A stretch of 64,000 bases of DNA from Magicicada septendecula (taxonomy: Eukaryota > Arthropoda > Insecta > Hemiptera > Cicadidae). The DNA lies in contig CM068373.1 in NCBI GenBank assembly GCA_034769895.1, positions 26,912,120 through 26,976,119 of the forward strand. The letters run 5' to 3'. The notes beneath the pieces are model-generated. The model searched no databases and was not told the DNA's origin. It saw only the letters and a list, made by a program, of their open reading frames with translations. A program made the position numbers and the translations under genes. Positions 1-10,137 of this stretch are shown in pieces (within the stretch, counting starts at the first letter, position 1; the number at the start of each line of letters is the position of its first letter).

Positions 1-530
1 AAGACACCAATTAAGTCACTAACCACCAGCTTTAATTATCACAATTAAGCAGTTTGCAATCGACAAGATAGGCTCTTACAAAAGTCAAATAAAAATTGTT
101 AACACGCAATAATAATGTCAAAAAGAATAAAACACAATTGTATTACAATTGTCCTCCATACATATAAAACATATAACACTTCCCCACAATACTTTGAACC
201 GTACTGGAATATATTGCAACTCAAACTGAACTGAGCGTTGCTGAGTACTTATATTTATACCCCGCCGAAATACCAGAATATTCCATTCTGCGCATCAAGA
301 ACACTACTAGAAAACACCAGAATGTAATTGACTGCGGCCTTGCACACAGCGCGCGCCGACTTGTGAAATCTAGCTGTCTCCGCGGACGCGTGACAAGTGT
401 CACGTAAGTGTCCTTCATCTCAGTACGTACGCGCGCACACATTACAGCCGCATTCCACTGGAATACCCGAGAAGCACCTAGAATGTTTTGTAATGCTGAA
501 ACAGTTTTCCCGCATTACTTAACAATATGA
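1..530 (-). mobile_element. LTR-like repeat, cut by window edge
   Basis: This is copy 1 of a ~0.5-0.6 kb repeat seen at 24118-25435 (+), 25915-26483 (-), 31035-31560 (-) and 47226-47834 (-). Read on the minus strand it has a TATA-type stretch (GGTATAAATA-like) in the middle, as an LTR promoter would, and ends near the palindromic TGTTACG/CGTAACA termini of the complete copies. No gag, pol or primer-binding site is next to any copy, so these look like solo LTRs. The first ~60 bases of the repeat lie outside the window. The LTR identity is inferred from termini and promoter, not from coding sequence. Confidence 0.55.
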
Positions 531-2090
531 ATATTTCCACTATTCAGCCTACTGAATATCCACGTTATTGTTTTAGTCATACCATTTTGCTAGCTTATCA
601 AGAAGACGAGCCAACAGTGTTTTAATTTAAACCCAATGTCTTCACACAGTGTGGTTTCATTTTTGCAGTATTGTCGTATACTTGTAAAGAAACTTTTCCA
701 ACTACTTAAAACAGTAATCGGATGTCAGTTTTCAATTACGAATGACGATTTTTAATTATTATTTGAGAATTACAACTGATTAACTTCGACAATATAGGTG
801 GCGCCGTGTTTCATCATTTTTTTGCAGCTCCCTTCCCTGTGTACGTCATAGAGTTGACGTGGGACCTACTGTACTCACACCAGTTTTGCTGCCGAGACGC
901 CTGAGGAGCGGGCTGTCAACTAAATGATAATGGTGGGGTATTACTGGTTCTGAAAACATTGTTCAGACGTTCACAAGACGTATTAAGTTGTAAATTTGTG
1001 TGCGTATTAGATTGAACGTTTGTACATTATATGTTAGTGCAATTAATTGAAAAATTTTGTTAAAGTGTGTTTTTATTTGCTACCAGAAATACTTTGTGAG
1101 AGACAGTCAAGTCACACCGAAATTGTGTTAAACGTATTTTAAATGTGTAGTATTACAGTGATGCATGAAGTGGAATGGGATACGTCATCTCATCCCTTGT
1201 TCGGTAGCAAAGGTGAACTGCTGATAGTACGTAAACCTCAAGCTAGTAAGTCACAAAAATGTTGTATCTTTTTCTGAAATATTCAGTAAGTGGATTGCCG
1301 TAAGTAAAATTGGGGACGAGATTCAATATTCTCAGTCATCTTTTGCAGTTTGCTTATGCACATGTAGTTTTTAACTTTTACTGCTTAAAAGCGAAAAGAG
1401 TTAATGCTTCAATAACAGACACATGTACATACAAAATAGATTACCAAAATGCTGATCTTTTACAGTATTAATAATACATATTAATATTAATATAATAAAT
1501 TTATAATAAATATAAATAAAAATAATAATCAATTAATATATAATTAGTAACACGTATAATTTATACACACACACACAAAGTATTATCCTATCTAATAAAC
1601 CGGAAGCTCAGCTTATAGATCAAAATATTATGAAATTTTCTACAGTAGCCACAAGTATCTTTTGCAGACAACAATACCTTCATAAAACACAAATTGTAAT
1701 GACAAAAACAGAAACAAAATTATATTGTTGATTTAGCAGAAATAATCTATTCAAAACGACCGTAGTAGATGACTAATGTCCCTTCAAAACTAGTTTCATC
1801 AATAGTATTATTATTTTTATTATTGGGTCCTTCAGTCTTTGGACTGGTTTGTACCCTCCCAGCATATACCCGTGGTGGGTGTGTTACGGAGTCTCTCACA
1901 GGTATATGGGACCTACAGTTTAACGCCGGATCCGAACGGCATAGTTGGGGAGAGTTTATACTAAGCAGGATAAACTCGCTGGTTTGCCGTCGCCTTGCCT
2001 CAATAGTATGATGAAAATTAATTGTAAAATTTGTATGACAAAGTTAGTATCATAGTCACCAACGAGCTATGCTAAAATAAACATACAAAT
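531..2090. other. No recognisable gene
   Basis: AT-rich sequence with a short (CA)n run near 1565. An 80-codon plus-strand ORF at 1769-2011 begins with a hydrophobic stretch resembling a signal peptide, but nothing after it is recognisable, so it is not called. Confidence 0.5.
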
Positions 2091-2095
2091 ACAAC

Positions 2096-3065
2096 ACTAC
2101 TGACTCGGATCACTAATTTTTTTATTGTTAAAAATGTAAAACTTGTAATTTTGTAGCCTGAACTAGTTTCCGCTTATTACAAGCTTCATCAGAGGCTGCC
2201 GCTAGGAGCGCTGTCTGTCTTGTTCTTGGTGACGGCGCCGTTGTTTGAAAGATCGATGTTGTGTTTCTGCGGTGTGACATCTTCGAATAGTATGTATGAT
2301 TGAATTGTGTCTGTTCGTTTAGGTTGTTGCTTTTATGTGCTTTTGTGTGTTTGTATATTTCTAGTTGTTCAAGAGTGTCTAGTTTTTGGCCTTTTGTGTG
2401 AACGTGTAGAATTTCTATGTTTGCCTCAATGATGTGGTTTGCAAAGGTGGATTCGCTGGTAGAGTGTAGTGCCTTTGTGTGTTCAATGTGTCTCTGTTTG
2501 AAGCTATGTCTTCTCTGGCCCATGTAGAATTTGTTACATCCTGAGCAGTTTAGTTTGTATACACCATGTAAACCAAAATTTGTTTTGTTCTTTGTGTGTG
2601 TTTTTTGATAGTGTGTGTTCTGTTTCTTTGTAATGCTGTATGCAATTCTGTATCCTGCTGTTTTAAATTGTTGGACTATTTTTTCACACGTACACTCAAA
2701 AGGCCGAAAACTATAGACTCTTAAACAGTTAGAAATACACAAACACACAAAAACACATAAAAACAACATTGTAAACGACCAGAAACAATTTAAACCACAC
2801 GTACTATTTGAACAAATCACACTACACCACACAACATCTATCTTTCGAACGACGCGATTGCGCCGTCACCAAAACAAGACATATAGCGCTCCTAGCGGTA
2901 GCCTCTGATGTAGCTTGTAATAAGCAGAAACTAGTTCAGGCTCTAACGTAAAAGTTTAACACATTTACCAATAAAAAATTAGTGCTACTAGTCAGTAGTG
3001 ATACATTTATAATTAGTTAATGAACGTGTATGTTATGGACGACAAAATCGAGGAATAAACAGATC
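2096..3065 (-). mobile_element. Penelope-like element fragment with inverted ends
   Basis: The left end (2096-2240) is repeated in inverted orientation at about 2865-3003, so the copy is a foldback around a GIY-YIG coding segment. Inverted or direct terminal repeats (pseudo-LTRs) are typical of Penelope-like elements. A shorter copy lacking the coding core lies at 53645-54045, and similarity between the two continues past the inverted repeat to about 3065. Both arms carry a CTGATGA-hairpin-GAAAC motif (2166-2192 minus, 2905-2931 plus). Confidence 0.7.
2128..2832 (-). pseudogene. GIY-YIG endonuclease fragment of a Penelope-like element
   Basis: A 234-codon ORF whose middle contains GVYKLNCSGCNKFYMGQ followed by an R...H pattern. 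This is the GIY-YIG nuclease block that follows the reverse transcriptase in Penelope-like proteins: GVYK for the GIY part, a CxxC pair, then YxGQ and RxxxH. The usual YIGQ is YMGQ here. The C-terminal half contains LEQLEIYKHTKAHKSN, matching the L.EFEIYRA.K segment of the PLE at 55161-56250. The first ~45 residues are hydrophobic and look like read-through of non-coding sequence. The reverse transcriptase is absent, so this is a 3' remnant. Confidence 0.75.
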
Positions 3066-3698
3066 GTAAGTTTTTTGTTATGATAGAAACATACACAACG
3101 CAATATAAAATGGATTTATAAGTTTATAATACCTTGTATAATATTGTAAAATATATCTAATCAAGTGGTAGTAACAATAGGATTATTATTAGCTGAAACT
3201 AGGGATAAGTGTAATTGTGTTTATGACAGTAAATATTTACATTACAGTGAACAACAAGCGCTAACAACATATTTATTCGTATCAGTTTTGCAATTAGCAT
3301 GTGACAGATGCTGCTCACGTTCATATCGCAGTACTCAGTATTCCAGTAACTGGGGATTATTCAGTAAATTTTGTTTAAATCCTATGTTGGTTTGTTGGGA
3401 AATTAATTTTAATAAAAACCCTTCAGCTTCTGCACACCTCAGATAAAAACAAAGAGAAAACATAAGCATTAAATGTTTTATACATCGTTGTATAAATAAG
3501 CACCATACTAATTTTACTGTATAGTCTATTATACGGTATATTACACTCATCAATGTAATTTTACTGAGTTTGGATATTTTGTTGTATGATGACGATGCAG
3601 TCTTCTGAGCAGGCGCTGAGATAACAGCGCCGCCTCCTGGCAGTGAATACCGCAACTAGCGGCTGGTGGCGCGTTGTACTAGCCATGCACCCGTCACG
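3066..3698. other. No recognisable gene
   Basis: AT-rich sequence. Two overlapping ORFs on opposite strands (3165-3446 and 3335-3655) lack recognisable domains and look like chance. Confidence 0.5.
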
Positions 3699-4263
3699 TA
3701 GGGTTGCCAACTTTTTTTGAGGAAAATAACGTAACTTGTCTGTTGGAAGAGGAAAAAAAGTATTATTTTAATTTAAGTTTTTATTGCCTTAAATACATAT
3801 TTTTTTGTGCTTTTAGCACAAGCTAACAATTTTTGGTTATCTTTGAGAGTTTGATAGCTAGTATTACAATCTAAATCTAGATTTAAATAAATAAATAACT
3901 CATTTTTTATTAAATTTATGGACGCTCTGTTTCTCTCTTCTCGCCACTTTACACTTCAAACAAACACACAAGGATCACAACAACGTATAAATAATGACCT
4001 AGAAAGGAAACCGATATAGGCTGCCATCTGCCGTTTCGTTCAATAATAAATAATCATTGTTAATCGTGTGTGTTCCGTTGTGTTTTATCTTAGGCATCGA
4101 TAAATCGTTCGGAAATTACGTATGAGAGTGTTTCGTTTCGTGCATTATAGTAAAGACTCAAAATAAAGTATTTTCGCATACTTTATTTTTATGCAAAAGC
4201 ATAAAGTATATTCACCAAAAATAAAGTAGGATACTTTATTATAAAGTATGGTTGGCAACCCTA
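3699..4263. mobile_element. hAT-like non-autonomous element (MITE)
   Basis: The ends are inverted copies: TAGGGTTGCCAAC at the left and GTTGGCAACCCTA at the right. The flanks CCGTCACG (3691-3698) and CCGTCACA (4264-4271) match at 7 of 8 positions, which fits the 8-bp target duplications of hAT elements, as does the TAGGG start. The interior (about 4140-4250) has repeated inverted ATAAAGTA/TACTTTAT blocks that would form hairpins. There is no transposase, so mobilisation would need an autonomous relative. Confidence 0.75.
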
Positions 4264-4271
4264 CCGTCACA

Positions 4272-4985
4272 TCGCACACAACAGCCGCGCGGTATGCCTT
4301 GGTCCTTTCAGGGACTGTTGAGCGGAGGTTTATATATTGTCTAATTACTATATAGAATACACCTAGTTACGAAACTTTATAAGCAACTGTAATAATGTTT
4401 GAAATAAAAATTCACTTTTATATTGTGAATAAAAAGTTTAAGGAAATAATATAAGTAGTATTATTTATAGATTCCGTTAAATTTATAACAGTACTTTATA
4501 ATATACAATAAACTTATATATACTGCAAAACAAATTTATCGTTGCTGCAAACAATACTTGGTAATTTTTTTTCAAGCCAGTTAGCAGTTTTAGCTCAAAT
4601 AAGGTAAACTTTCTAAAATGGCCGATTTCTAGTTTTGGCGTTGGAAAATTCGAGTAACCGATTTCCGCACACGGAATTATCCACTTTTCGGTAAAATTTC
4701 CTGAAATGTTGAATATTCTTCACTAGTCTCTTTTAGCGTAGGCCTTATGTTATCATCCGGTATTTCACTGTGCCGTTTACGTTTTTGTACAGAGCCAGGC
4801 ACGGCCTTCTTGAGTGGTCGTTGCTGCAGTTGCCGTCCGTGCTGTTTCGGGTTCAATTTGCGACTTCCGAATGCGTAGTGATTCATAGACGTCAGGTAGA
4901 ACTGACGCTTCCTTTTTAATATGAGTATATTTATAATAATAAACGTACCTTTATACGTTTTGACATGATAATATCTTTTAGCTTG
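4272..4985. other. No recognisable gene
   Basis: AT-rich sequence. A minus-strand ORF at 4677-4886 encodes a short basic peptide with a KRKRH run but matches no family I know; it may be noise. Confidence 0.4.
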
Positions 4986-4994
4986 ACATCGTAT

Positions 4995-5255
4995 GAAACT
5001 TTCTGTAACATGTAATGCTGTATGACGTCATCATTGCGTGACGCTTCCACACTTTCGATTCCCCACAGTTGATTTGATATGTAAACGCATCAAGACAGAA
5101 ATAATCGCTGCTGACATTGAGTTTAGCGAACGTTTAAGTGAGAATAAATTTGGTTTTACATGCTCTTTTGTCTGTACTGCATCGGTTGAAACTTTCTGTA
5201 ACATGTAACGCTGTATGACGTCTTCATTGCGTGACGTCATCATTGCATGACGTCA
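4995..5255 (+). promoter_or_regulatory. Duplicated block with CRE palindromes upstream of the basic ORF
   Basis: A ~48-bp block (GAAACTTTCTGTAACATG followed by a GACGTCA-containing tail) occurs at about 4995-5043 and again at 5188-5236. Three exact TGACGTCA palindromes, the binding site of CREB/ATF-type bZIP proteins, lie at 5023-5030, 5232-5239 and 5248-5255, with a near match TGACGTCT at 5216-5223. The last is ~105 bp before the ATG at 5361. A regulatory role is inferred; the palindromes themselves are directly visible. Confidence 0.5.
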
Positions 5256-5360
5256 TTGGGATTGTTGTAAATAAAGGTTTTTTTTTTGTGTTGTGGTGAA
5301 ATACACTGCTGCTGATATATAGTAACCAAACGTGGCGACTGACTAAAACAGCGTTCGACA

Positions 5361-5843
5361 ATGAATAGCAGCGACGAGAAGGCTCAGATCAAGAAACGAC
5401 AAAATGCCAAGCGAGTAAGAAAGTGTCGGGAACGAAAGAAGCTCGAGAAGGAACAGCAACGAGCGGTTGCTGTCGGCGGTGAAACTTCGGTGCCAGCGGC
5501 CCCATCCCAACAAAAACGAAAGGAAGATGACTTGCCGCGCGAAGAATTGAACGAGTACTTAATAAATACAGCGTTCGTGTCGACGATGACTGAGCAGGAG
5601 AAAATCGATGCATTCTACAACATGATACTGGCAGAGAAGCGAAGGGAAACCAATGAACGAGTTAAACGTTGTAGATTGAATAAGAAAATTGAGATGGCAA
5701 CTAAACGAGCGAACGAAGCAGCTGAATTCGAACAGGCGATCGCTGCGGTATCGCCAAAACGCTTGAAAACTGAAGAGATAGCAGCAGATGCGGAATTCAC
5801 GAAACGATTCGACGACGAGTCGGTTTTTATGGTTACTGACTGA
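5361..5843 (+). CDS. Small basic protein with two bZIP-like basic regions
   Basis: A 160-residue ORF with a reasonable start context (ACAATGA) and no family name I can assign. Residues ~11-30 read KKRQNAKRVRKCRERKK. This resembles the DNA-contacting basic region of bZIP proteins, with the N-x7-R spacing (N15, R23) and a KCRxRKK core. A second related block near residues 95-108 (NERVKRCRLNKK) has the spacing shortened by one. No leucine heptads follow either block, so a zipper is not evident. The C-terminus is acidic. AATAAA occurs at about 6083, ~240 bp downstream, and CRE palindromes lie upstream. It may be a small host gene, a domesticated or viral-type DNA-binding protein, or an accessory protein of an unrecognised transposon. 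Confidence 0.5.
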   Translation: MNSSDEKAQIKKRQNAKRVRKCRERKKLEKEQQRAVAVGGETSVPAAPSQQKRKEDDLPREELNEYLINTAFVSTMTEQEKIDAFYNMILAEKRRETNERVKRCRLNKKIEMATKRANEAAEFEQAIAAVSPKRLKTEEIAADAEFTKRFDDESVFMVTD

Positions 5844-5849
5844 CTGATT

Positions 5850-6900
5850 GTTTCTTTTGCGCAAATGTTGCGTTTAGCTGGCGGCTGAAAGGCATTATCA
5901 TGCTTTTAAGCTTTTACCATTTGGTAAACGGTACTGTATCTTTTTTTGAATATCTGTAAACACTTTATGAGATACGGTTGTAAGGCAGATTTCAAAATGA
6001 TATGAAAAACTCTTTGGAGCCGATCGATAAAATACTGGACCTCTCCTAGTGTCGCGTTTCAGGACGTGACAATAGAACATTTGCAAATAAATTTTAAAAT
6101 TTACAAAAAATCTAACTTTTTTAAATCAGGAGTCTCCCTACTAAGTAGGGTGCGAGGCGCTCCGTCCCCCATGCGCCATCCGTAGTCCGCTACTCAAGAG
6201 AAGTCCTAATCTTAGTAGTACCATACACCTATAAATTCCAAAGAAATTTTGAAGACTAAAAACTGGGTAGAACAAACTTAATTAATTTTAGTTAAATTTT
6301 TGTTGGGTAAAAAAGTTAATTTGTCAAATAAATCAGGAGTAAAGACTTTTGAATTTCAAGCAATTAATTAAATTTAAAAAAATCAAAATTCAATATATTT
6401 TCTCAGCAATATTCATTTATCTGTGCTGATCCATAACATCATAATTTAGTGGGTTCAAAATTATGAAATATTACATGGAGGTGAATAAGTGTTTTCCGAT
6501 AAGAACGTGAACGGAATACGATGGTTTAGGTACACGAATGCGCACATCCTCAAGAAACTTGATGACTTGTGTCAGTAACAAATACACGCTACACGTAGAA
6601 ATGGTGAAAAATACAGAGTAATGAAACATGACGACGTAGTTGACTGAAGGGAGGCAATTAATTCCGACAACTAAACACCACATGCACAAAACAAACAACA
6701 CGTGTGTCCGGATAAAAACTTAATAACGCCACCACGGGAAACTCAGTACGTCAACGTGTTAATTACGAGCAAATTTTTTTGCTCATTTTCTGTGAGTTCT
6801 TTTACTGTTGTTTATGTTCTCTTTCTAAATGAAGTACGTAATTATCTGCAAAGCTGATGTTTAATAATTTCAGACGTAAATGTTATGTAGTCGTAGTTTA
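5850..6900. other. No recognisable gene
   Basis: AT-rich sequence. A perfect short palindrome (CCCTACTAAGTAGGG) lies near 6135. ORFs at 5898-6086 and 6471-6701 on the minus strand have no recognisable content. Confidence 0.45.
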
Positions 6901-6904
6901 GACT

Positions 6905-8765
6905 TCTTGTTGATTAGTAAGTTAATTGTTAATTGAAAATAAAGTTATTTTGGCTATAAGTAAATATTGTTACCAGCAATCGGTAGACCTACAGCTTTAA
7001 TTTTATGGTCAATTGACAATAAACGTATTTTGGCTATAGGTAAATATTGTTACCAGCAATCGGCACAGTTTTAATTTTATGGTTAATTGACAATAAACGT
7101 ATTTTGGCTATAGGTAAATATTGTTACCAGCAATCGGCACAGTTTTAATTTTATGGTTAATTGACAATAAACGTATTTTGGCTATAGGTAAATATTGTTA
7201 CCAGCAATCGGTAGACCTACAGCTTTAATTTTATGGTCAATTGACAATAAACGTATTTTGGCTATAGGTAAATATTGTTACCAGCAATCGGTAGACCTAC
7301 AGCTTTAATTTTATGGTCAATTGACAATAAACGTATTTTGGCTATAGGTAAATATTGTTACCAGCAATCGGTAGACCTACAGCTTTAATTTTATGGTCAA
7401 TTGACAATAAACGTATTTTGGCTATAGGTAAATATTGTTACCAGCAATCGGTAGACCTACAGCTTTAATTTTATGGTCAATTGACAATAAACGTATTTTG
7501 GCTATAGGTAAATATTGTTACCAGCAATCGGTAGACCTACAGCTTTAATTTTATGGTCAATTGACAATAAACGTATTTTGGCTATAGGTAAATATTGTTA
7601 CCAGCAATCGGTAGACCTACAGCTTTAATTTTATGGTCAATTGACAATAAACGTATTTTGGCTATAGGTAAATATTGTTACCAGCAATCGGTAGACCTAC
7701 AGCTTTAATTTTATGGTCAATTGACAATAAACGTATTTTGGCTATAGGTAAATATTGTTACCAGCAATCGGTAGACCTACAGCTTTAATTTTATGGTCAA
7801 TTGACAATAAACGTATTTTGGCTATAGGTAAATATTGTTACCAGCAATCGGTAGACCTACAGCTTTAATTTTATGGTCAATTGACAATAAACGTATTTTG
7901 GCTATAGGTAAATATTGTTACCAGCAATCGGTAGACCTACAGCTTTAATTTTATGGTCAATTGACAATAAACGTATTTTGGCTATAGGTAAATATTGTTA
8001 CCAGCAATCGGTAGACCTACAGCTTTAATTTTATGGTCAATTGACAATAAACGTATTTTGGCTATAGGTAAATATTGTTACCAGCAATCGGTAGACCTAC
8101 AGCTTTAATTTTATGGTCAATTGACAATAAACGTATTTTGGCTATAGGTAAATATTGTTACCAGCAATCGGTAGACCTACAGCTTTAATTTTATGGTCAA
8201 TTGACAATAAACGTATTTTGGCTATAGGTAAATATTGTTACCAGCAATCGGTAGACCTACAGCTTTAATTTTATGGTCAATTGACAATAAACGTATTTTG
8301 GCTATAGGTAAATATTGTTACCAGCAATCGGTAGACCTACAGCTTTAATTTTATGGTCAATTGACAATAAACGTATTTTGGCTATAGGTAAATATTGTTA
8401 CCAGCAATCGGTAGACCTACAGCTTTAATTTTATGGTCAATTGACAATAAACGTATTTTGGCTATAGGTAAATATTGTTACCAGCAATCGGCACAGTTTT
8501 AATTTTGTGGTTAATTGACAATAAACGTATTTTGGCTATAAGTAAATATTGTTACCAGCAATCGGTACAGTTTTAAGTTTATGGTTAAATGACAATAAAC
8601 GCATTTTGGCTATAATTAAATATTGTTACCAGCAATCGGTACAGGTTTAGTTTTATGGTACATTAACAATAAACGTATTTTGGCTATAATTAAATATTGT
8701 TACCAGCAATCGGTACAGCTTTAATTTTATGGTCAATTCCCAATAAACGTATTTTGTCTATAGGA
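6905..8765. repeat. Minisatellite, 80-bp unit, about 23 copies
   Basis: Using CCAGCAATCG as phase marker, copies start at 6973, 7053, 7127, 7201, then every 80 bp to 8481, then 8555, 8629 and 8703. The central ~16 units are essentially identical 80-mers. Edge units are 74 bp, because the GGTAGACCTACAGC segment is replaced by a shorter GGCACAG or GGTACAG form, and are more diverged. Each unit includes CAATTGACAATAAACG, with a TCAATTGA palindrome and an AATAAA hexamer. A homogeneous core with decayed margins is the usual result of unequal exchange. Confidence 0.95.
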
Positions 8766-9399
8766 AAATATTTTTTACCTAGCGGTGGTTACCTTTTTAA
8801 ATATACAGTTTAATTCTTTGAACATTGCCTTAGTACATAAACTCTCTAACGGTGCGTTTAGGTATCGAGGGGTGCCATAAAATGATTGAGCGTTAATGTA
8901 CCTATAACTACTAAAACAGGAAGTATAGTAACTATGGCTCCTTTTGCTTCATAGCTTAGATCACAAAGTTCAGGTAATGTAGGCCGCCATCTTAAGCCAA
9001 ACAGTAGGCAGTAAGGAATACACATTGAGCTTCCCGATAACACCTCAGAATAGCCTATTATTACATTGGAATAAATTGAAAAGTACTGTAAGTTAAGCCA
9101 TCCGAAAACGTCAAGCCATTTTTAAGTGTTAGGAAAGACATTTAGATTGGCTTTCAGTGGACTCTAATACATCTCTAATACCACTGTAATAGAAAATTTT
9201 TTTTGTCCTCACTGTGGAAGTTGGTGAATCTAATAGCATTTTTCGCGATGAATTCAGATATGGTTTAAGAATTTTTCTATAACGTAAGGATTTGTAGATA
9301 CGCCTATTTTAATTTTACAACATTACGTATTTAAAATTCGCACTCAATACAATATTATCTTACCTAAACCCTAGTAATGTTGGATTTTCTACAATACGA
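8766..9399. other. No recognisable gene
   Basis: Unique-looking AT-rich sequence between the minisatellite and the pseudogene. The minus ORF at 8858-9043 is not recognisable. Confidence 0.4.
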
Positions 9400-10133
9400 G
9401 TTACGTATTTTGTCTCACGAACATCTCACATGAGGGTCCAACAATAGTCAGTTAGCATCTCGGACTCCAGTTGCCCTGGTACCGCTTTTCCATGTCCGAA
9501 ATATCTTGATAGAACCGTTCACCATTTTCGTCGCTGCCTGATACTAGATTTGCTGGGAAGAAATCTAGGCCTAAATGTAAGTCCAAGAAGTAAATCTTCA
9601 GTGACATGTTAAATCCCATGGTTTTAAAAGATTTTAAAAGATCGTCCACTATTTCTTAGTATTTTTCGGATTTATGGATTCCTAAGAATTTCTAGTAAAT
9701 GCTCCTTAAAGACTTCCATGAAATTTTCTTTACCTCATTTAACTTACTGTCAAATTTGTCGTCTTTAATTAAGTCTCTTATTTGAGTACTACAAAGATTC
9801 TTTCTTCGATTTTTGCGTCATTGATCTTTGAAAACTTGTTTTTTAAGTAAGCAGATCGACGCTCATTTCAATCCATTGCTTTCACGAAATTTTTAATAAG
9901 CCCCAGCTTTATATGTAGTGGAGGTAAGTAAACTTTTTTTGAATCAACAAGTGGTGCATTAACAATATTCTTCTTTTCTGGAGTTGATGGTGTTCGATTT
10001 GGCCACACTTTCTGTACGTAATGATTTTTTCGGTCTCTGCTGTCCCACTCGCAAAGAAAACGACAATACTTGATGAAACCAAGTTGAATACCTAGCAAGA
10101 GAGTGATTACTTTTCAGTCACCACAAATATTCT
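9400..10133 (-). pseudogene. Conserved insect multicopy protein, C-terminal part (decayed)
   Basis: Read on the minus strand the pieces line up in order: ICGD.KVITLLLGIQLG, then FLCEWDSRDRKNHY, LPPLHIKLGLIKNFVKAMD, KINDAKIEERIF, MGFNMSLKIYFLDLHL, SGSDENGERFYQDI, MEKRYQGNW and, after a 1-base shift, EMLTDYCWTL. I recognise this order from a family abundant in insect genomes (motifs like FLCEWDSRDR and SDEHGERFHQDI) whose function is not established. Several stops and at least one frameshift show it is dead. Its N-terminal part is at 13336-13600, separated by the DNA transposon at 10138-13335. Confidence 0.75.
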
Positions 10134-10137
10134 ACTT
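10134..10137. repeat. Target site duplication ACTT (left)
   Basis: Matches ACTT at 13336-13339 and directly flanks the inverted terminal repeats. Confidence 0.85.

Noticed and set aside
1769..2011. ORF with signal-peptide-like start
   Set aside because: Only the hydrophobic start is suggestive; the rest is unrecognised and there is no splice or promoter support.
5031..5243. 70-codon minus ORF
   Set aside because: It overlaps the duplicated CRE block and part of its sequence is simply the repeat; no domain seen.
6905..8765. CRISPR-like array of regular repeats
   Set aside because: The units are contiguous with no variable spacers and the genome is eukaryotic; it is a minisatellite.
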